Of a stretch of DNA of 64,000 nt, positions 20,393-30,581 are shown in pieces. The stretch is from CBDFKJ01 sp965248805. Lineage in GTDB: Bacteria; Pseudomonadota; Alphaproteobacteria; UBA6615. The notes under the pieces are model-generated. The model saw nothing but the letters and a program-made list of their open reading frames with translations, had not been told where the DNA came from and did not search any database. The translations under genes were made by a program, and so were the position numbers. Positions within the stretch are counted from its first letter, which is position 1. Every line of letters begins with the position of its first letter. The DNA lies in contig CBDFKJ010000006.1 of assembly GCA_965248805.1 (NCBI GenBank), positions 186,001 through 250,000 of the forward strand. The letters run 5' to 3'.

Positions 20393-21514
20393 ATGGGTTC
20401 ATTTCTAATCACACTGTTCTGGTTTGTGGCGGTCCTGACGCCGATCGTCTTCATCCATGAGTTCGGCCACTACCTGGTGGCGCGCTGGAACCGCGTCCGT
20501 GTGGAGGTCTTCTCGATCGGTTTCGGACCGGAACTGTTCGGCTTCAACGACGGTGCGGGCACACGTTGGAAATTCGCCGCGCTGCCGCTGGGCGGCTATG
20601 TGAAGATGCTGGGCCAGAGCGATTTGGGCCCCGACGATGCCGAAATGGTAACGATGAGCGAGGACGAGCGGCGCGATTCGTTTCACACCAAGTCGCTGCC
20701 GCGCAAGGCCGCGATCGTGGCCGCCGGACCGATCGCCAACCTCATTCTCGCAATGACGATCTTCGCCGGCGTCTTCATGACGGTCGGCCAGGCGTTCACG
20801 CCGGCAACCGTCATCGCCGTTATTGAAGGGTCGGCGGCGGAGCGCGCCGGCATCCGCGAAGGCGACGTCATCACAGAGGTTGACGGATACTCGATCCATC
20901 GGTTCGAGGAAATCGTGCAGCTGGTCCCGCTGTTTCCCAATCAAACCATCGACCTCGAACTCGACCGCGCCGGCAGTCGGATTGCGCTCACCGTTACGCC
21001 CGATCTGACGACGCGGGAGTCGCCACTGGGCGACAACATCAACATCGGCGTCCTCGGCGTACGTGGGGAAACGCCGCAAATCGTCCGGCACGGCCCGGCG
21101 AAGGCGGTATGGGAGGGCTGGCGGCAGACGCGTCGCCTGGTCTCGGTGTTATTCCTCGCCACCGGCCAGATGGTCAGTGGCGAGCGCGGCACGGAGGAGC
21201 TCGGCGGACCGGTGCGCATTGCACAGATGTCCGGAGCCGCCGCCGATAGCGGAATTTTTGGCCTGTTCTTCTTTGCCGCCTACCTGTCGGTCACGCTCGG
21301 CGTGATCAACTTGTTTCCAATACCCGTCCTGGATGGCGGTCATTTAGCATTCTACGCCTACGAAGCCATCCGCGGCCGCCCGCCGAGCCCAAGAATGCAG
21401 GAGTGCAGCCTGCGCATCGGCCTGGCGTTGCTCGTCTGCCTGATGATCTTCGCCACATACAATGACTTGGCGCGACTGCCCATTATTCGCTATGTTGTCG
21501 GCTTGGTCTCGTAA
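20393..21514 (+). CDS. rseP: Site-2 zinc metalloprotease RseP
   Basis: This intramembrane protease cleaves anti-sigma factors and leftover signal peptides. The 373-residue protein has the zinc motif HEFGH at residues 22-26 in the first membrane helix. One PDZ domain follows (VIEGSAAERAGIREGDVI, VDGYSI), and the second active-site motif is FPIPVLDGGHL near 310. The E. coli protein has two PDZ domains and about 450 residues; the one-PDZ form is usual here. A short hairpin TCGCCA-AGA-TGGCGA lies in the 52-bp gap after dxr. Confidence 0.95.
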   Translation: MGSFLITLFWFVAVLTPIVFIHEFGHYLVARWNRVRVEVFSIGFGPELFGFNDGAGTRWKFAALPLGGYVKMLGQSDLGPDDAEMVTMSEDERRDSFHTKSLPRKAAIVAAGPIANLILAMTIFAGVFMTVGQAFTPATVIAVIEGSAAERAGIREGDVITEVDGYSIHRFEEIVQLVPLFPNQTIDLELDRAGSRIALTVTPDLTTRESPLGDNINIGVLGVRGETPQIVRHGPAKAVWEGWRQTRRLVSVLFLATGQMVSGERGTEELGGPVRIAQMSGAAADSGIFGLFFFAAYLSVTLGVINLFPIPVLDGGHLAFYAYEAIRGRPPSPRMQECSLRIGLALLVCLMIFATYNDLARLPIIRYVVGLVS

Positions 21515-21543
21515 GGGGCACGGTTCACACACTATGGGGGGCT

Positions 21544-23829
21544 ATGGTGAGACCGGCCGTTTGCAAGCTGGTTGCGCTCGCGTGTCTTGGTTTGGGATTC
21601 GTCACGGCCGCTTCCAGTAGTGCACAGCCTGCGGGCGACGTCATCTCGGAGATCCGGGTGGCCGGCACGCGGCGCATCGAACCGGCGACCGTCATATCGC
21701 ACATGGCGCTGACGCCTGGGCGAGCGTTCGACGCGGAACTGATGAATGAGTCGCTAAAGAGTCTCTTTGGCACCGGCTTGTTCGCAGACGTGACGCTGCG
21801 CCGTGAGGGCGACGCGCTGATCGTGCAGGTGGTCGAGAATCCGATCATCAATCGCGTCGCTTTCGAGGGCAATCGCCGCATCGACGATGAGATCCTCCAG
21901 TCCGAAGTGACGCTGCGCTCGCGCCGGGTCTACACCAGGACCCGGGTACAGAGTGACGTCCAACGTGTCCTCGACGTCTATCGACGCAGCGGCCGGTTCG
22001 CGGCGACGGTGGAACCCAAGGTTATCCAGTTGCCGCAGAACCGCGTCGATGTGGTGTTCGAAATCGACGAGGGACCGATGACGGGCGTGCGATCCATCGC
22101 CTTCATCGGCAATGAGGCGTTTAGCGACGGCACCTTGCGGGGTGCTATCCAGACGACCGAAAGCAAGTGGTGGCGCTTCCTGTCGCGCGGAGACACCTAC
22201 GATCCCGACCGGCTAACCAACGACCGTGAGCTCTTGCGGCGGTTCTATCTCGCCGAGGGCTATGCCGACTTTCGCGTCATATCGGCGGTGGCCGAGCTCA
22301 CGCCCGACCGCGGGGACTTCGTCATTACCTTCGCCGTCGAGGAAGGCGAGCGCTACCACTTCGGCACGATCGAGGTGAACAGTGAACTACGTGACCTCGA
22401 GCCCGAGCAGCTCGCTTCCCTGGTCACCACCCGGGAAGGCGATTGGTACAGTGTCCAGAAGCTCGAGCAATCTCGGGACTTGATCACGGACGCCGCCGGG
22501 CGATTGGGTTATGCCTTCGTCGACGTACGTGCGCGCGTGAACCGCGACCGCGACGCGCTGACCATCAACATTACCTACGAAGTGCGCGAAGGCCCGCGGG
22601 TCTATGTTGAACGGATCGAGATCACCGGCAACGAACGGACCCATGACAAGGTCATCCGTCGCGAATTCTTGGTCGTGGAGGGCGACGCCTTCGACCCCGA
22701 CGCACTGCGCCAATCGCAGACCGGCGTGCGCAACCTCGATTTCTTTGAACGGGTGGAGGTCGACAACGTTCCCGGCTCGGCGCCCGATCGGACGGTGGTG
22801 CGGGTCGATGTCAAGGAGAAGTCCACCGGCGAATTGAGCTTCGGCGCTGGCTACTCGACCACCGCCGGCTTCCTGGGTGATATCGAGGTGCGCGAGCGCA
22901 ATCTCCTGGGGCGCGGCCAGGACGTGCGCGTCGGTTTCACGCTGGCCCAGGAGCAGCAGCAGGTCGACTTCAGCTTCACCGAGCCGTACTTCCTCGACCG
23001 TGAGCTATCGGCCGGGTTCGACCTCTTTCGGCGGGTGACCGACCGCGAGGACGAGAGTTCGTTCAAGGAGGACAACTTCGGCGGTGCGCTACGCTTGGGC
23101 TATCAGATGACACCGGCATTGCGCCACAATGTTCGTTACAACCTGATCAACCAGGACATCACCGACGTCGACGCGGATGCGTCGCGGGTCATCCAGTCAC
23201 AGGCTGGCGAAACCATCATCTCGTCGATTACGAACGACTTTTTCCTGAACCGTCTCGACAGCCGCATCGACCCCAGCGAGGGTTATTTCGCGCGGTACAG
23301 CGTCGACGTCGCCGGCCTTGCCGGTGACGTCCATCATCTGCGCAACAGCATCAGCGCCGGGTACTTCCTGCCGTTTTTCGAGCGGCAATTCGTGCTTGGC
23401 CTCAACGGCGAGGTAGGGTACATCGTCGGTCTCGGCGAGGACGTACGGTTGGCCGATCGGTTCTTTGTCGGCGGCATGCGGCTTCGGGGCTTTGAAAACG
23501 CGGGCGTCGGGCCGCGCGATCTGGTGACCAACGACGCACTGGGCGGCAATCTGCTAGGACTGGTCACCGCCGAGATCAGCTTTCCGCTGGGGCTGCCCCG
23601 TGAGCTCGGTGTCACCGGCAAAGCCTTTGTTGATGCCGGCACGCTCACGGATATCGAGGAGTCGGGGCCGGGTCTTATCGATACGAGATCGATTCGCGCC
23701 GCTGCCGGCGTCGGTATCGCATGGCGGTCGCCGCTGGGGCCAATGAGATTGGACATTGCCGAGGCATTCGCCAAGGAAGACCATGATCAGACCGAATTGT
23801 TCCGCTTCAGCTTTGGCACACGGTTCTAA
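21544..23829 (+). CDS. bamA: Outer membrane protein assembly factor BamA
   Basis: This essential Omp85 insertase folds beta-barrel proteins into the outer membrane. The 761-residue protein has a signal peptide (cleavage near ASSSAQPAG) and five POTRA repeats, recognisable by VAFEGNRRIDDEIL, IAFIGNEAFSDGTLRG and IEITGNERTHDKVI. A C-terminal 16-strand barrel follows, containing the LRGF lid motif near residue 648 and ending in FRFSFGTRF with terminal Phe. It is intact. The next gene starts directly after its stop. Confidence 0.97.
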   Translation: MVRPAVCKLVALACLGLGFVTAASSSAQPAGDVISEIRVAGTRRIEPATVISHMALTPGRAFDAELMNESLKSLFGTGLFADVTLRREGDALIVQVVENPIINRVAFEGNRRIDDEILQSEVTLRSRRVYTRTRVQSDVQRVLDVYRRSGRFAATVEPKVIQLPQNRVDVVFEIDEGPMTGVRSIAFIGNEAFSDGTLRGAIQTTESKWWRFLSRGDTYDPDRLTNDRELLRRFYLAEGYADFRVISAVAELTPDRGDFVITFAVEEGERYHFGTIEVNSELRDLEPEQLASLVTTREGDWYSVQKLEQSRDLITDAAGRLGYAFVDVRARVNRDRDALTINITYEVREGPRVYVERIEITGNERTHDKVIRREFLVVEGDAFDPDALRQSQTGVRNLDFFERVEVDNVPGSAPDRTVVRVDVKEKSTGELSFGAGYSTTAGFLGDIEVRERNLLGRGQDVRVGFTLAQEQQQVDFSFTEPYFLDRELSAGFDLFRRVTDREDESSFKEDNFGGALRLGYQMTPALRHNVRYNLINQDITDVDADASRVIQSQAGETIISSITNDFFLNRLDSRIDPSEGYFARYSVDVAGLAGDVHHLRNSISAGYFLPFFERQFVLGLNGEVGYIVGLGEDVRLADRFFVGGMRLRGFENAGVGPRDLVTNDALGGNLLGLVTAEISFPLGLPRELGVTGKAFVDAGTLTDIEESGPGLIDTRSIRAAAGVGIAWRSPLGPMRLDIAEAFAKEDHDQTELFRFSFGTRF

Positions 23830-24405
23830 ATGAACGGAGTCGGCGGGTGCATGTGCCTGGGCATAGCGGTGATTTGCGCGTCGTTGACGGCGGGTTCCGC
23901 TATTTCTCAGGAAGCCGGTACCGTCGCGGTCGTCAATGTCGAGGCGATCTTGCAGCAGTCCACCGCTGCAGTGTCCATCCGCGAGCAGCTGGACGAGATA
24001 TCGGCCGGGTTCCAGGAAAGGATCGATCAGGAGGAGGAGGATATCCGCGCGCAGGAGCGTGATCTGCAACAACAACAAGCGCTGCTTGCGCCGGAGGTGT
24101 TGCGCGAACGCCGCCAGGAGTGGCAGGAGCGCGCCGCCGACCTGCAACGGCGCGTTGCCACCGCCCGGCGCGCACTGGCGGAAACGGCAAATTCGGCGAC
24201 CCGGCATGTGCAGAACATTCTGGTCGAGGAAGTTGCAAAGTTGGCCCAGGAACGAGGCATTGTCATTGTCGTGCCGAGCTCGCAAACCCTATATGCGGAC
24301 GAGTCTTTGAACCTGACCGAGGAGGCGCTGGCCCGTCTCAATGAACGCCTGCCGAGGGTCCCGATCGAAATCACGGATTCCGAACCCGCGGCCGCGGCCC
24401 CCTGA
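23830..24405 (+). CDS. skp: Periplasmic OmpH/Skp-family chaperone
   Basis: This holdase protects unfolded outer membrane proteins in the periplasm. The 191-residue protein has a signal peptide, then TVAVVNVEAILQQSTAA typical of Skp, a long charged and Gln-rich coiled coil (about residues 45-125) and the C-terminal ERGIVIVVPSSQTLYAD. It abuts the bamA stop codon with no spacer and is followed by lpxD. Confidence 0.92.
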   Translation: MNGVGGCMCLGIAVICASLTAGSAISQEAGTVAVVNVEAILQQSTAAVSIREQLDEISAGFQERIDQEEEDIRAQERDLQQQQALLAPEVLRERRQEWQERAADLQRRVATARRALAETANSATRHVQNILVEEVAKLAQERGIVIVVPSSQTLYADESLNLTEEALARLNERLPRVPIEITDSEPAAAAP

Positions 24406-24420
24406 ATTTCGGGCGCGTTC

Positions 24421-25458
24421 ATGGCTGATCCCCGGTTTTTCGTCAATCGCGGGCCCCATCGCCTCGGCAGCCTGGCCGCAATAGCCGAAGCCGAACTGGC
24501 CCCGGATAGCGATCCCGATCTGCTGCTCCACGACGTTGCACCGATCGATGGCGCAAGCGCGCGCGATGTCACATTTCTGGACAACATGCGCTATGCGCAG
24601 GCCTTGGAGGCGAGCACGGCCGGCGCTTGCGTGCTGGTCGCCAGGATGGCGCCGCGGGCGCCGCCCGGCATGGCGCTGCTGCTATCCGACCGCCCGCTCA
24701 GCGCGTATGCCGCTATCGCCCGCGCGTTTTATCCGCAGCCCGAATTGGAGGCGAGCACGCATCCCAGCGCGGTTATCGATGATACCGCGTCCGTCAGCGC
24801 CGGCTGCCGGATCGAGGCTTGTTCGGTGATCGGTGCGCGTGCCGAGATTGGCGCCGGGGTTTGGATCGGGCCGCAGGTCGCCATCGGTCCGGGTGTGGTC
24901 GTCGGCGACCATACGCGCATTGCCGCCGGCGTCTCGCTCTATCACTGCTTGGTCGGCGCCAGTTGCCAGATCCATGCCGGCGCCCGCATCGGCGAGCGCG
25001 GTTTCGGCTTTGCGATGGAAGCCGACGGCTTCATCGACGTGCCGCAACTCGGTCGTGTCGTGATCGAGGACAACGTGGAAATCGGCGCCAATACGACGAT
25101 TGATCGCGGCGCCGGGCCGGATACCGTTATCGGCGCCGGGAGTAAGATCGATAACCAGGTTCAGCTGGGCCACAATGTCCGGCTCGGCAAACACTGCGTC
25201 GTCGTTGCTCAGGCCGGAGTGGCCGGCAGCACAATCCTTGAGGATCAGGTGGTGCTGGCGGCCAAGGCCGGCGTCAGCGGTCACCTGCGGCTGGCGCGCG
25301 GCGCGCAGGTCGCCGCCGATGCCGGCGTCATGAAGAATGTCGGCCCGGGCGAGACCGTCGGCGGCTCGCCCGCCGTGCCGATTCGTCAGTGGTTGCGCCA
25401 GCACGCCGTTCTAGCCAAATTTGCAGGCGCGCGCACAAAGGGTCAGACCGATGACTAA
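24421..25458 (+). CDS. lpxD: UDP-3-O-acyl-glucosamine N-acyltransferase
   Basis: It adds the second acyl chain in lipid A synthesis. The 345-residue protein has an N-terminal uridine-binding domain ([14 protein letters not shown]) and a left-handed beta-helix of hexapeptide repeats ([18 protein letters not shown]). The catalytic His lies in [19 protein letters not shown], and [14 protein letters not shown] stands near the end. It overlaps fabZ by 8 nt. Confidence 0.97.
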   Translation: MADPRFFVNRGPHRLGSLAAIAEAELAPDSDPDLLLHDVAPIDGASARDVTFLDNMRYAQALEASTAGACVLVARMAPRAPPGMALLLSDRPLSAYAAIARAFYPQPELEASTHPSAVIDDTASVSAGCRIEACSVIGARAEIGAGVWIGPQVAIGPGVVVGDHTRIAAGVSLYHCLVGASCQIHAGARIGERGFGFAMEADGFIDVPQLGRVVIEDNVEIGANTTIDRGAGPDTVIGAGSKIDNQVQLGHNVRLGKHCVVVAQAGVAGSTILEDQVVLAAKAGVSGHLRLARGAQVAADAGVMKNVGPGETVGGSPAVPIRQWLRQHAVLAKFAGARTKGQTDD

Positions 25459-25936
25459 CCCCATGGCGAAACGGCAACCGTCCGACGCTGCCCCGTTCTC
25501 TATCGACATCTCCCGCATCATGGAGATGATCCCGCACCGCTATCCATTTCTGATGATCGACCGGGTTGTCGATGTCAGGCTCGACGACAGCGCTGTCGGC
25601 ATCAAGAACGTCACCGCCAGCGAGCCCCATTTCCAAGGCCATTTCCCGCAGCAAGCGGTCATGCCCGGCGTATTGATTATCGAGGCGATGGCGCAAACCG
25701 CGGCGGTGCTGGTGGTGGCCACGCTGGGCTCGGGCGCTGAGGGCAAGCTGGTCTACTTCATGTCGATCGACAATGCGCGATTTCGCAAGCCCGTAACACC
25801 GGGCGATACGCTGTGCATCTACGTCAACAAGGTGCGTAGCCGCGGCTCCGTATGGAAGTTCACCGCCGAGGCGCGGGTCGGCGACACGGTGGTCGCCGAA
25901 GCCACCTACGCGGCGATGATCCTGGATACTGAATGA
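25451..25936 (+). CDS. fabZ: 3-hydroxyacyl-ACP dehydratase FabZ
   Basis: It dehydrates 3-hydroxyacyl-ACP in fatty acid elongation and competes with LpxA/LpxD for the same substrates. The 161-residue hot-dog-fold protein has [13 protein letters not shown] and the active-site [19 protein letters not shown], with catalytic His and Glu. The ATG at 25451 overlaps lpxD; the stop overlaps the lpxA start in ATGA. Confidence 0.97.
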   Translation: MTNPMAKRQPSDAAPFSIDISRIMEMIPHRYPFLMIDRVVDVRLDDSAVGIKNVTASEPHFQGHFPQQAVMPGVLIIEAMAQTAAVLVVATLGSGAEGKLVYFMSIDNARFRKPVTPGDTLCIYVNKVRSRGSVWKFTAEARVGDTVVAEATYAAMILDTE

Positions 25937-26736
25937 GCAACATCCACCCGACCGCGGTGATCGAGGCGGGCGCGGAACTCGGCGAAAATGTCGAGATCGG
26001 CCCCTACTGCGTCATCGGACCCCATGTCGTGCTGGGCGACGGCGTCCGGCTGAACTCGCATGTCGTGATCGGCGGACGCACCCGTGTCGGCGTGAACACG
26101 GCGATCTATCCATTCGCGGCGATCGGGCATATTCCGCAAGATTTGAAGTATGACAACGAGCCGTCAGAGCTGATGATCGGCGCCAACAACGTCATTCGCG
26201 AGCATGCCACCCTGCACCCCGGCACTGCCGGCGGCGGCATGGCCACGCGCGTCGGCGACAATTGCCTGTTCATGGTCGGCGCCCATGTCGCCCATGATTG
26301 CCGGATCGGCGATGGCGTCATTATGGCCAACAACGCCACCCTGGGCGGGCATGTGACGGTCGGCGAGTGCGCCATTATCGGCGGCTTGGCGGCCGTCCAC
26401 CAGTATGTGCGTATCGGCAGGCACTCAATGATCGGCGGCATGTCGGGTGTCGAGCATGACGTCATTCCCTATGGCTCGGCGATGGGCGACCGTGCGCGCC
26501 TGACCGGGCTGAATATCGTCGGCCTGAAGCGCCGCGGTTTCGACCGCGACGTCATCCACGCGCTGCGCACCGCCTACCGGTTGCTGTTCGCCAGCGAGGG
26601 CACGTTGGTCGAGCGGATCGAGGATGTCGTAAAGCTCTACGACGCCTATCCCTGCGTCACCGAGATCACCGATTTCATGCGTGGCGCCAATTCCTCCCGC
26701 ACTGTCCTGCAACCGCGGGTGCCAGATGGCGCCTAG
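25933..26736 (+). CDS. lpxA: UDP-N-acetylglucosamine O-acyltransferase
   Basis: This is the first committed step of lipid A synthesis. The 267-residue protein starts [18 protein letters not shown] and is a hexapeptide-repeat beta-helix. The active-site His is in MVGAHVAHDCRIGDG. Later blocks are NNATLGGHVTVGE, AAVHQYVRIGRHSMIGG and the C-terminal LNIVGLKRRGF. It overlaps lpxI by 11 nt. Confidence 0.97.
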   Translation: MSNIHPTAVIEAGAELGENVEIGPYCVIGPHVVLGDGVRLNSHVVIGGRTRVGVNTAIYPFAAIGHIPQDLKYDNEPSELMIGANNVIREHATLHPGTAGGGMATRVGDNCLFMVGAHVAHDCRIGDGVIMANNATLGGHVTVGECAIIGGLAAVHQYVRIGRHSMIGGMSGVEHDVIPYGSAMGDRARLTGLNIVGLKRRGFDRDVIHALRTAYRLLFASEGTLVERIEDVVKLYDAYPCVTEITDFMRGANSSRTVLQPRVPDGA

Positions 26737-27544
26737 GCTCGGCATTCTTGCCGGGGGCGGGACATTGCCGAGGAGGCTGATCGATGCCTGCCGCTCCGCG
26801 GGCCGGGACGTGTTCGTACTCGCCTTTGAAAACCATGCCGATCCCTCTGTGATCGGAGACGCGCCGCATGGCTGGGTGCGACTGGGCGCGGTCGGTACGG
26901 CTTTGCGCATGCTGCGCGAGCACGACGTCGGAGAACTGGTGATGGCCGGCCCGGTCGGCAGACCCAGTCTCGGCGACCTGCGTCCCGACGCCAAGGCGCT
27001 CGCTTGGCTGTCGAAGGGCCTGCTGCGCAAGGGCGACGACCAGGTGCTACGGACGATTATTGGAATGTTGGAGGACGAAGGCTTTTCGGTTGTTGGCGCT
27101 CATGAAGTGCTCAACGGCGATATTGCCCCGGCTGGACGCATTGGCGCCTTGGCGCCCGACGATCTGGCCGCCGAGGACATTCGGCGCGGCGTTGAAGTTG
27201 CTCGGGCCCTGGGCGCCGTCGATGTTGGGCAGGCCGTTGTCGTGCAACAAGGCATAGTGCTGGGAGTCGAAGCTGCCGATGGCACCGACGCGCTTTTGCG
27301 GCGCTGCGGATCCTTGCGGCGCGAAGGGCTGGGCGGCGTGCTGGTGAAGCTCGCCAAGCCCGGACAGGATACGCGCGCCGACTTGCCCACGATCGGACCC
27401 GGTACCGTGCGCGCGGCGGCGGCTTGCGGCCTGCGCGGCCTCGCCATGAGCGCCGGCCTGACCCTGCTGCTGTCGCGTGACGAGACGGTGGCGGCCGCGG
27501 ATGCGGCCGGGCTGTTCCTGGTTGGCATCGACTCCAAAACGTGA
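26726..27544 (+). CDS. lpxI: UDP-2,3-diacylglucosamine pyrophosphatase LpxI
   Basis: It hydrolyses UDP-2,3-diacylglucosamine to lipid X and UMP, replacing LpxH in many alphaproteobacteria. The 272-residue protein has the DUF1009/LpxI blocks LGILAGGGTLPRRLIDACR, VMAGPVGRPSLGDLRPDA, KGDDQVLRTIIGMLEDEGF, VVVQQGIVLGVEAADGTDAL and RADLPTIGPGTVRAAA. The ATG at 26726 is inside the lpxA end. GTGA joins it to lpxB. Confidence 0.95.
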   Translation: MAPRLGILAGGGTLPRRLIDACRSAGRDVFVLAFENHADPSVIGDAPHGWVRLGAVGTALRMLREHDVGELVMAGPVGRPSLGDLRPDAKALAWLSKGLLRKGDDQVLRTIIGMLEDEGFSVVGAHEVLNGDIAPAGRIGALAPDDLAAEDIRRGVEVARALGAVDVGQAVVVQQGIVLGVEAADGTDALLRRCGSLRREGLGGVLVKLAKPGQDTRADLPTIGPGTVRAAAACGLRGLAMSAGLTLLLSRDETVAAADAAGLFLVGIDSKT

Positions 27545-28758
27545 GCTCACCGCCCTTGATTTATCTCGTCGCCGGCGAGGCTTCCGGTGATGCGTTGGGC
27601 GCGCGTTTGATGGCGGCGCTCGAGCAGCGCACGGGCGGCGAGGTTCGATTCGCCGGCGTCGGTGGCGCGCAAATGCGTCAGGCTGGGATGCAGAGCCTTT
27701 TTCCAATTTCCGACCTCGCGGTGATGGGCCTGGTGGAGGTTCTGCCGCGCGCACGGCTGCTATTGCGGCGCATGCGCGAGGTCGCGGGCGCTATCGAACA
27801 GGCACGACCGGCCGCCGTAGTCACGATCGACGCTCCGTCCTTTGCCTACGGAATGCTCAAACGACTGCGCAATCGGGATGCGCCGCGCATCCATTACGTC
27901 GCGCCCCAGGTTTGGGCCTGGCGGCCGTGGCGGGTGCGCAAGTACGCCCGTGTCTTCGACCACATTCTGGCGCTGCTGCCGTTCGAGCCGGCGTTCTTCG
28001 CCAGGGCCGGGCTGGGGTGCACGTTCGTTGGCCATCCGGCGGTCGACGCGCCACGGGACGTCCGCGCTGGCCAGCGCTTTCGCGCCGCGTATGACATCCC
28101 GCCAGACGCGCCGTTGATCGCCGTGCTGCCGGGCAGTCGCATGGGTGAGGTCACCCGGCTGCTGCCCGTGTTCGCGCAGAGCCTGGAGCGAGTGCGGGAG
28201 AGTGTCCCGGACATACGCGCCGTGTTGCCGAGTGTCCCGACGGTCGCCGACACGGTCGCGCGTGCCGTCGCCGAATGGCCGCTGCCGACCACGATGGTCG
28301 GCGCCGGTGAACGATCCGCCGCGTTCGCCGCCAGCGATGTCGCGCTGGCTGCTTCCGGCACCGTCTCGCTCGAGCTCGCCGCCGCCGGCGTGCCGCATCT
28401 GATCGCCTACCGCGTGAACGCCATCACCGCGGCAGTGGTGCGGGCATTGATGCGTGTCCCGTATGCCAACATCAATAACCTGATCCTGGACCGGCCGGTT
28501 GTGCCGGAGCTGCTGCAACAGGACTGTACGCCCGCGCGGCTTGCCGAGACCGTGCTGCCCTTGCTGCAGGATGGGGACGTCCGCGCGGCACAACGGCGCG
28601 CGTTTGAGGAGGTGGTTCAGCGGCTGGGCGCTGGTGGCGAAGCGCCGAGCGCGCGGGCAGCCGATGTTATTCTCGATATCGCTGGCATTCGCAGTGCCAC
28701 GTCGCCGACGATCGTATCGAACAAGGTTAAGGACGGCCATGTCGAAGCCAATGGATAG
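27541..28758 (+). CDS. lpxB: Lipid-A-disaccharide synthase
   Basis: This membrane-associated glycosyltransferase condenses lipid X with UDP-2,3-diacylglucosamine. The 405-residue protein shows YLVAGEASGDALGARLM, FPISDLAVMGLVEVLPR, HYVAPQVWAWRPWRVRK, FVGHPAVD, AVLPGSRMGEV and ASGTVSLELAAAGVPHL, all family blocks. It starts with GTG overlapping lpxI and ends inside the start of the glyoxalase gene. Confidence 0.96.
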   Translation: MSSPPLIYLVAGEASGDALGARLMAALEQRTGGEVRFAGVGGAQMRQAGMQSLFPISDLAVMGLVEVLPRARLLLRRMREVAGAIEQARPAAVVTIDAPSFAYGMLKRLRNRDAPRIHYVAPQVWAWRPWRVRKYARVFDHILALLPFEPAFFARAGLGCTFVGHPAVDAPRDVRAGQRFRAAYDIPPDAPLIAVLPGSRMGEVTRLLPVFAQSLERVRESVPDIRAVLPSVPTVADTVARAVAEWPLPTTMVGAGERSAAFAASDVALAASGTVSLELAAAGVPHLIAYRVNAITAAVVRALMRVPYANINNLILDRPVVPELLQQDCTPARLAETVLPLLQDGDVRAAQRRAFEEVVQRLGAGGEAPSARAADVILDIAGIRSATSPTIVSNKVKDGHVEANG

Positions 28759-29153
28759 CGGCAAGTTCCGCCTGCTACACACCATGATTCGAGTGAGAGA
28801 CCTGGATCGATCGCTGGATTTCTATACCCGGCTTTTGGGAATGGCACTGCTGCGCCGCACGGACTATCCATCCGGCAAGTTCACGCTTGCCTTCGTCGGC
28901 TATGGCAACGAAGACAGTGCCGCCATGATGGAATTGACCCACAACTGGGATCAGGCCGAGCCGTATGACATTGGTAACGGCTTCGGCCATGTCGCGATCG
29001 GCGTGCCCGATATCTTTGGCACCTGTGAGGCGCTAGCCGCCGCCGGCACCTCGATCCCGCGACCGCCGGGTCCGATGAAACACGGAAGCACGGTCATTGC
29101 GTTTATCGAGGGATCCGGACGGCTACAAGATCGAGCTGATCCAGCGGGCGTGA
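28739..29153 (+). pseudogene. gloA: Glyoxalase I (lactoylglutathione lyase), C-terminus frameshifted
   Basis: Glyoxalase I converts the methylglyoxal-glutathione adduct to lactoylglutathione. The frame begins at an ATG with AAGGA upstream. It has the metal ligands His in LLHTMIRVRDLDRSLDFY, Glu in MMELTHNWD and His in GFGHVAIGVPDI. The last ligand should be the Glu of DPDGYKIELIQRA. That sequence is encoded in the +1 frame because of one extra G in the run at 29110-29112, and the expected TGA is at 29151-29153. As written, the product loses this Glu and reads on into antisense of gltA. It may be a pseudogene or a sequencing error. Confidence 0.75.
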
Positions 29154-29165
29154 CGAACCGCTGCG

Positions 29166-30479
29166 TTAGGGTCTCTCGGCCAACGGGACGTACGGGCGCA
29201 GCGCCTGGCCGGTGTACAGCTGGCGCGGTCGTCCGATGCGCTGATCCTCGTCCTCGATCATTTCCATCCACTGGGCGATCCACCCTACCGTGCGCGCGAC
29301 GGCGAACAGCACCGTGAACATGCTGGTGGGGAATCCGATCGCCTTGTAGATGATGCCGGAATAGAAATCGACGTTAGGGAACAGCTTGCGCTCGACGAAG
29401 TATTCGTCCTCCAGTGCTATGCGTTCCAGCTCCATCGCCAGGCCCAGCAGCGGTTCTTCTCGGACGCCAAGCTCCTCCAAGACCTCCTGGCAGGACTCGC
29501 GTAGCACCGATGCGCGCGGGTCGTAGTTCTTGTAGACACGATGGCCGAAGCCCATGAGACGGAACGGATCATCCTTGTCCTTGGCGCGCTTGATGAACTC
29601 TCCGAAGCGGTCCTTGCTGTTGATTTCCTGCAGCATGTTGAGCACGGCCTCGTTGGCGCCGCCGTGCGCCGGTCCCCACAGCGAGGCGATGCCGGCCGCG
29701 ACACAGGCAAACGGATTGGCGTGCGACGATCCCGCCAAGCGGACGGTCGATGTGGACGCGTTCTGCTCGTGGTCAGCGTGCAGGATAAATATCCGATCCA
29801 TCGCCCGGGCGATCGCCGGCCGGACCTTGTACTCCTCCGCCGGCACGGCGAAGCACATGTGCAGGAAGTCGGCTGCATAAGGCAGGTCATTGCGCGGATA
29901 CATGATCGGCTGACCGAGCGAGTATTTGTACGCTGTGGCCGCCAGCGTCGGCATTTTGGCGATGAGCCGGCGCGCGGTGACGAACCGCTGCTCGGGTTCC
30001 TTGATGTCAGTCGATTCGTGATAGAAAGCGGACAAGGCGCCCACTGCGCCGACCATGATCGCCATGGGATGCGCGTCGCGGCGAAAACCGCGAAAGAAGT
30101 TCTGCAGTTGCTCGTGCAGCATCGTGTGATGGGTGATGTCTTCAACGAACACCTTTTTTTGCGCGGCGTTCGGCAGCTCCTCGTGGAGTAGTAGGTGACA
30201 GACCTCCATGAAGTCGCTGTGTTGCGCCAAGTCCTGGATCGCGTAGCCGCGGTGCTGTAGTATGCCCTCTTCGCCGTCGATATAGGTGATCTTCGATTCG
30301 CAACTCCCCGTCGACGCGTATCCCGGATCGAACGTGAACATACCGGTCGTGGCGTACAGGCGGCGCAGGTCGATGACGCGTGGGCCCACCGTGCCGTCCA
30401 AGACCGGGAACTCGAAGCGGCGGCCGGTCTTGTTATCGATGAGCGTCACGGTGTTGGTTTGTGCTTCGTGCTGATCCAT
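29166..30479 (-). CDS. gltA: Citrate synthase
   Basis: It condenses acetyl-CoA and oxaloacetate in the first step of the TCA cycle. The 437-residue hexameric-type enzyme begins with a short beta domain ([20 protein letters not shown]). The catalytic residues are His in [11 protein letters not shown] near 273, His in [15 protein letters not shown] near 313 and Asp in [14 protein letters not shown] near 368. It lies downstream of gltX on the same strand, separated by 102 bp, and converges with the glyoxalase gene. Confidence 0.97.
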   Translation of the reverse strand: MDQHEAQTNTVTLIDNKTGRRFEFPVLDGTVGPRVIDLRRLYATTGMFTFDPGYASTGSCESKITYIDGEEGILQHRGYAIQDLAQHSDFMEVCHLLLHEELPNAAQKKVFVEDITHHTMLHEQLQNFFRGFRRDAHPMAIMVGAVGALSAFYHESTDIKEPEQRFVTARRLIAKMPTLAATAYKYSLGQPIMYPRNDLPYAADFLHMCFAVPAEEYKVRPAIARAMDRIFILHADHEQNASTSTVRLAGSSHANPFACVAAGIASLWGPAHGGANEAVLNMLQEINSKDRFGEFIKRAKDKDDPFRLMGFGHRVYKNYDPRASVLRESCQEVLEELGVREEPLLGLAMELERIALEDEYFVERKLFPNVDFYSGIIYKAIGFPTSMFTVLFAVARTVGWIAQWMEMIEDEDQRIGRPRQLYTGQALRPYVPLAERP

Positions 30480-30581
30480 GAGCGAGCCCTGCTGCCAAAT
30501 TCGGGAGGCGCCGCCAGATCCTGGCCGCGCACAGTAATCTAATGTTCTACGAGGCCGCCGACAAATTGCCGAAGCGCCAAA

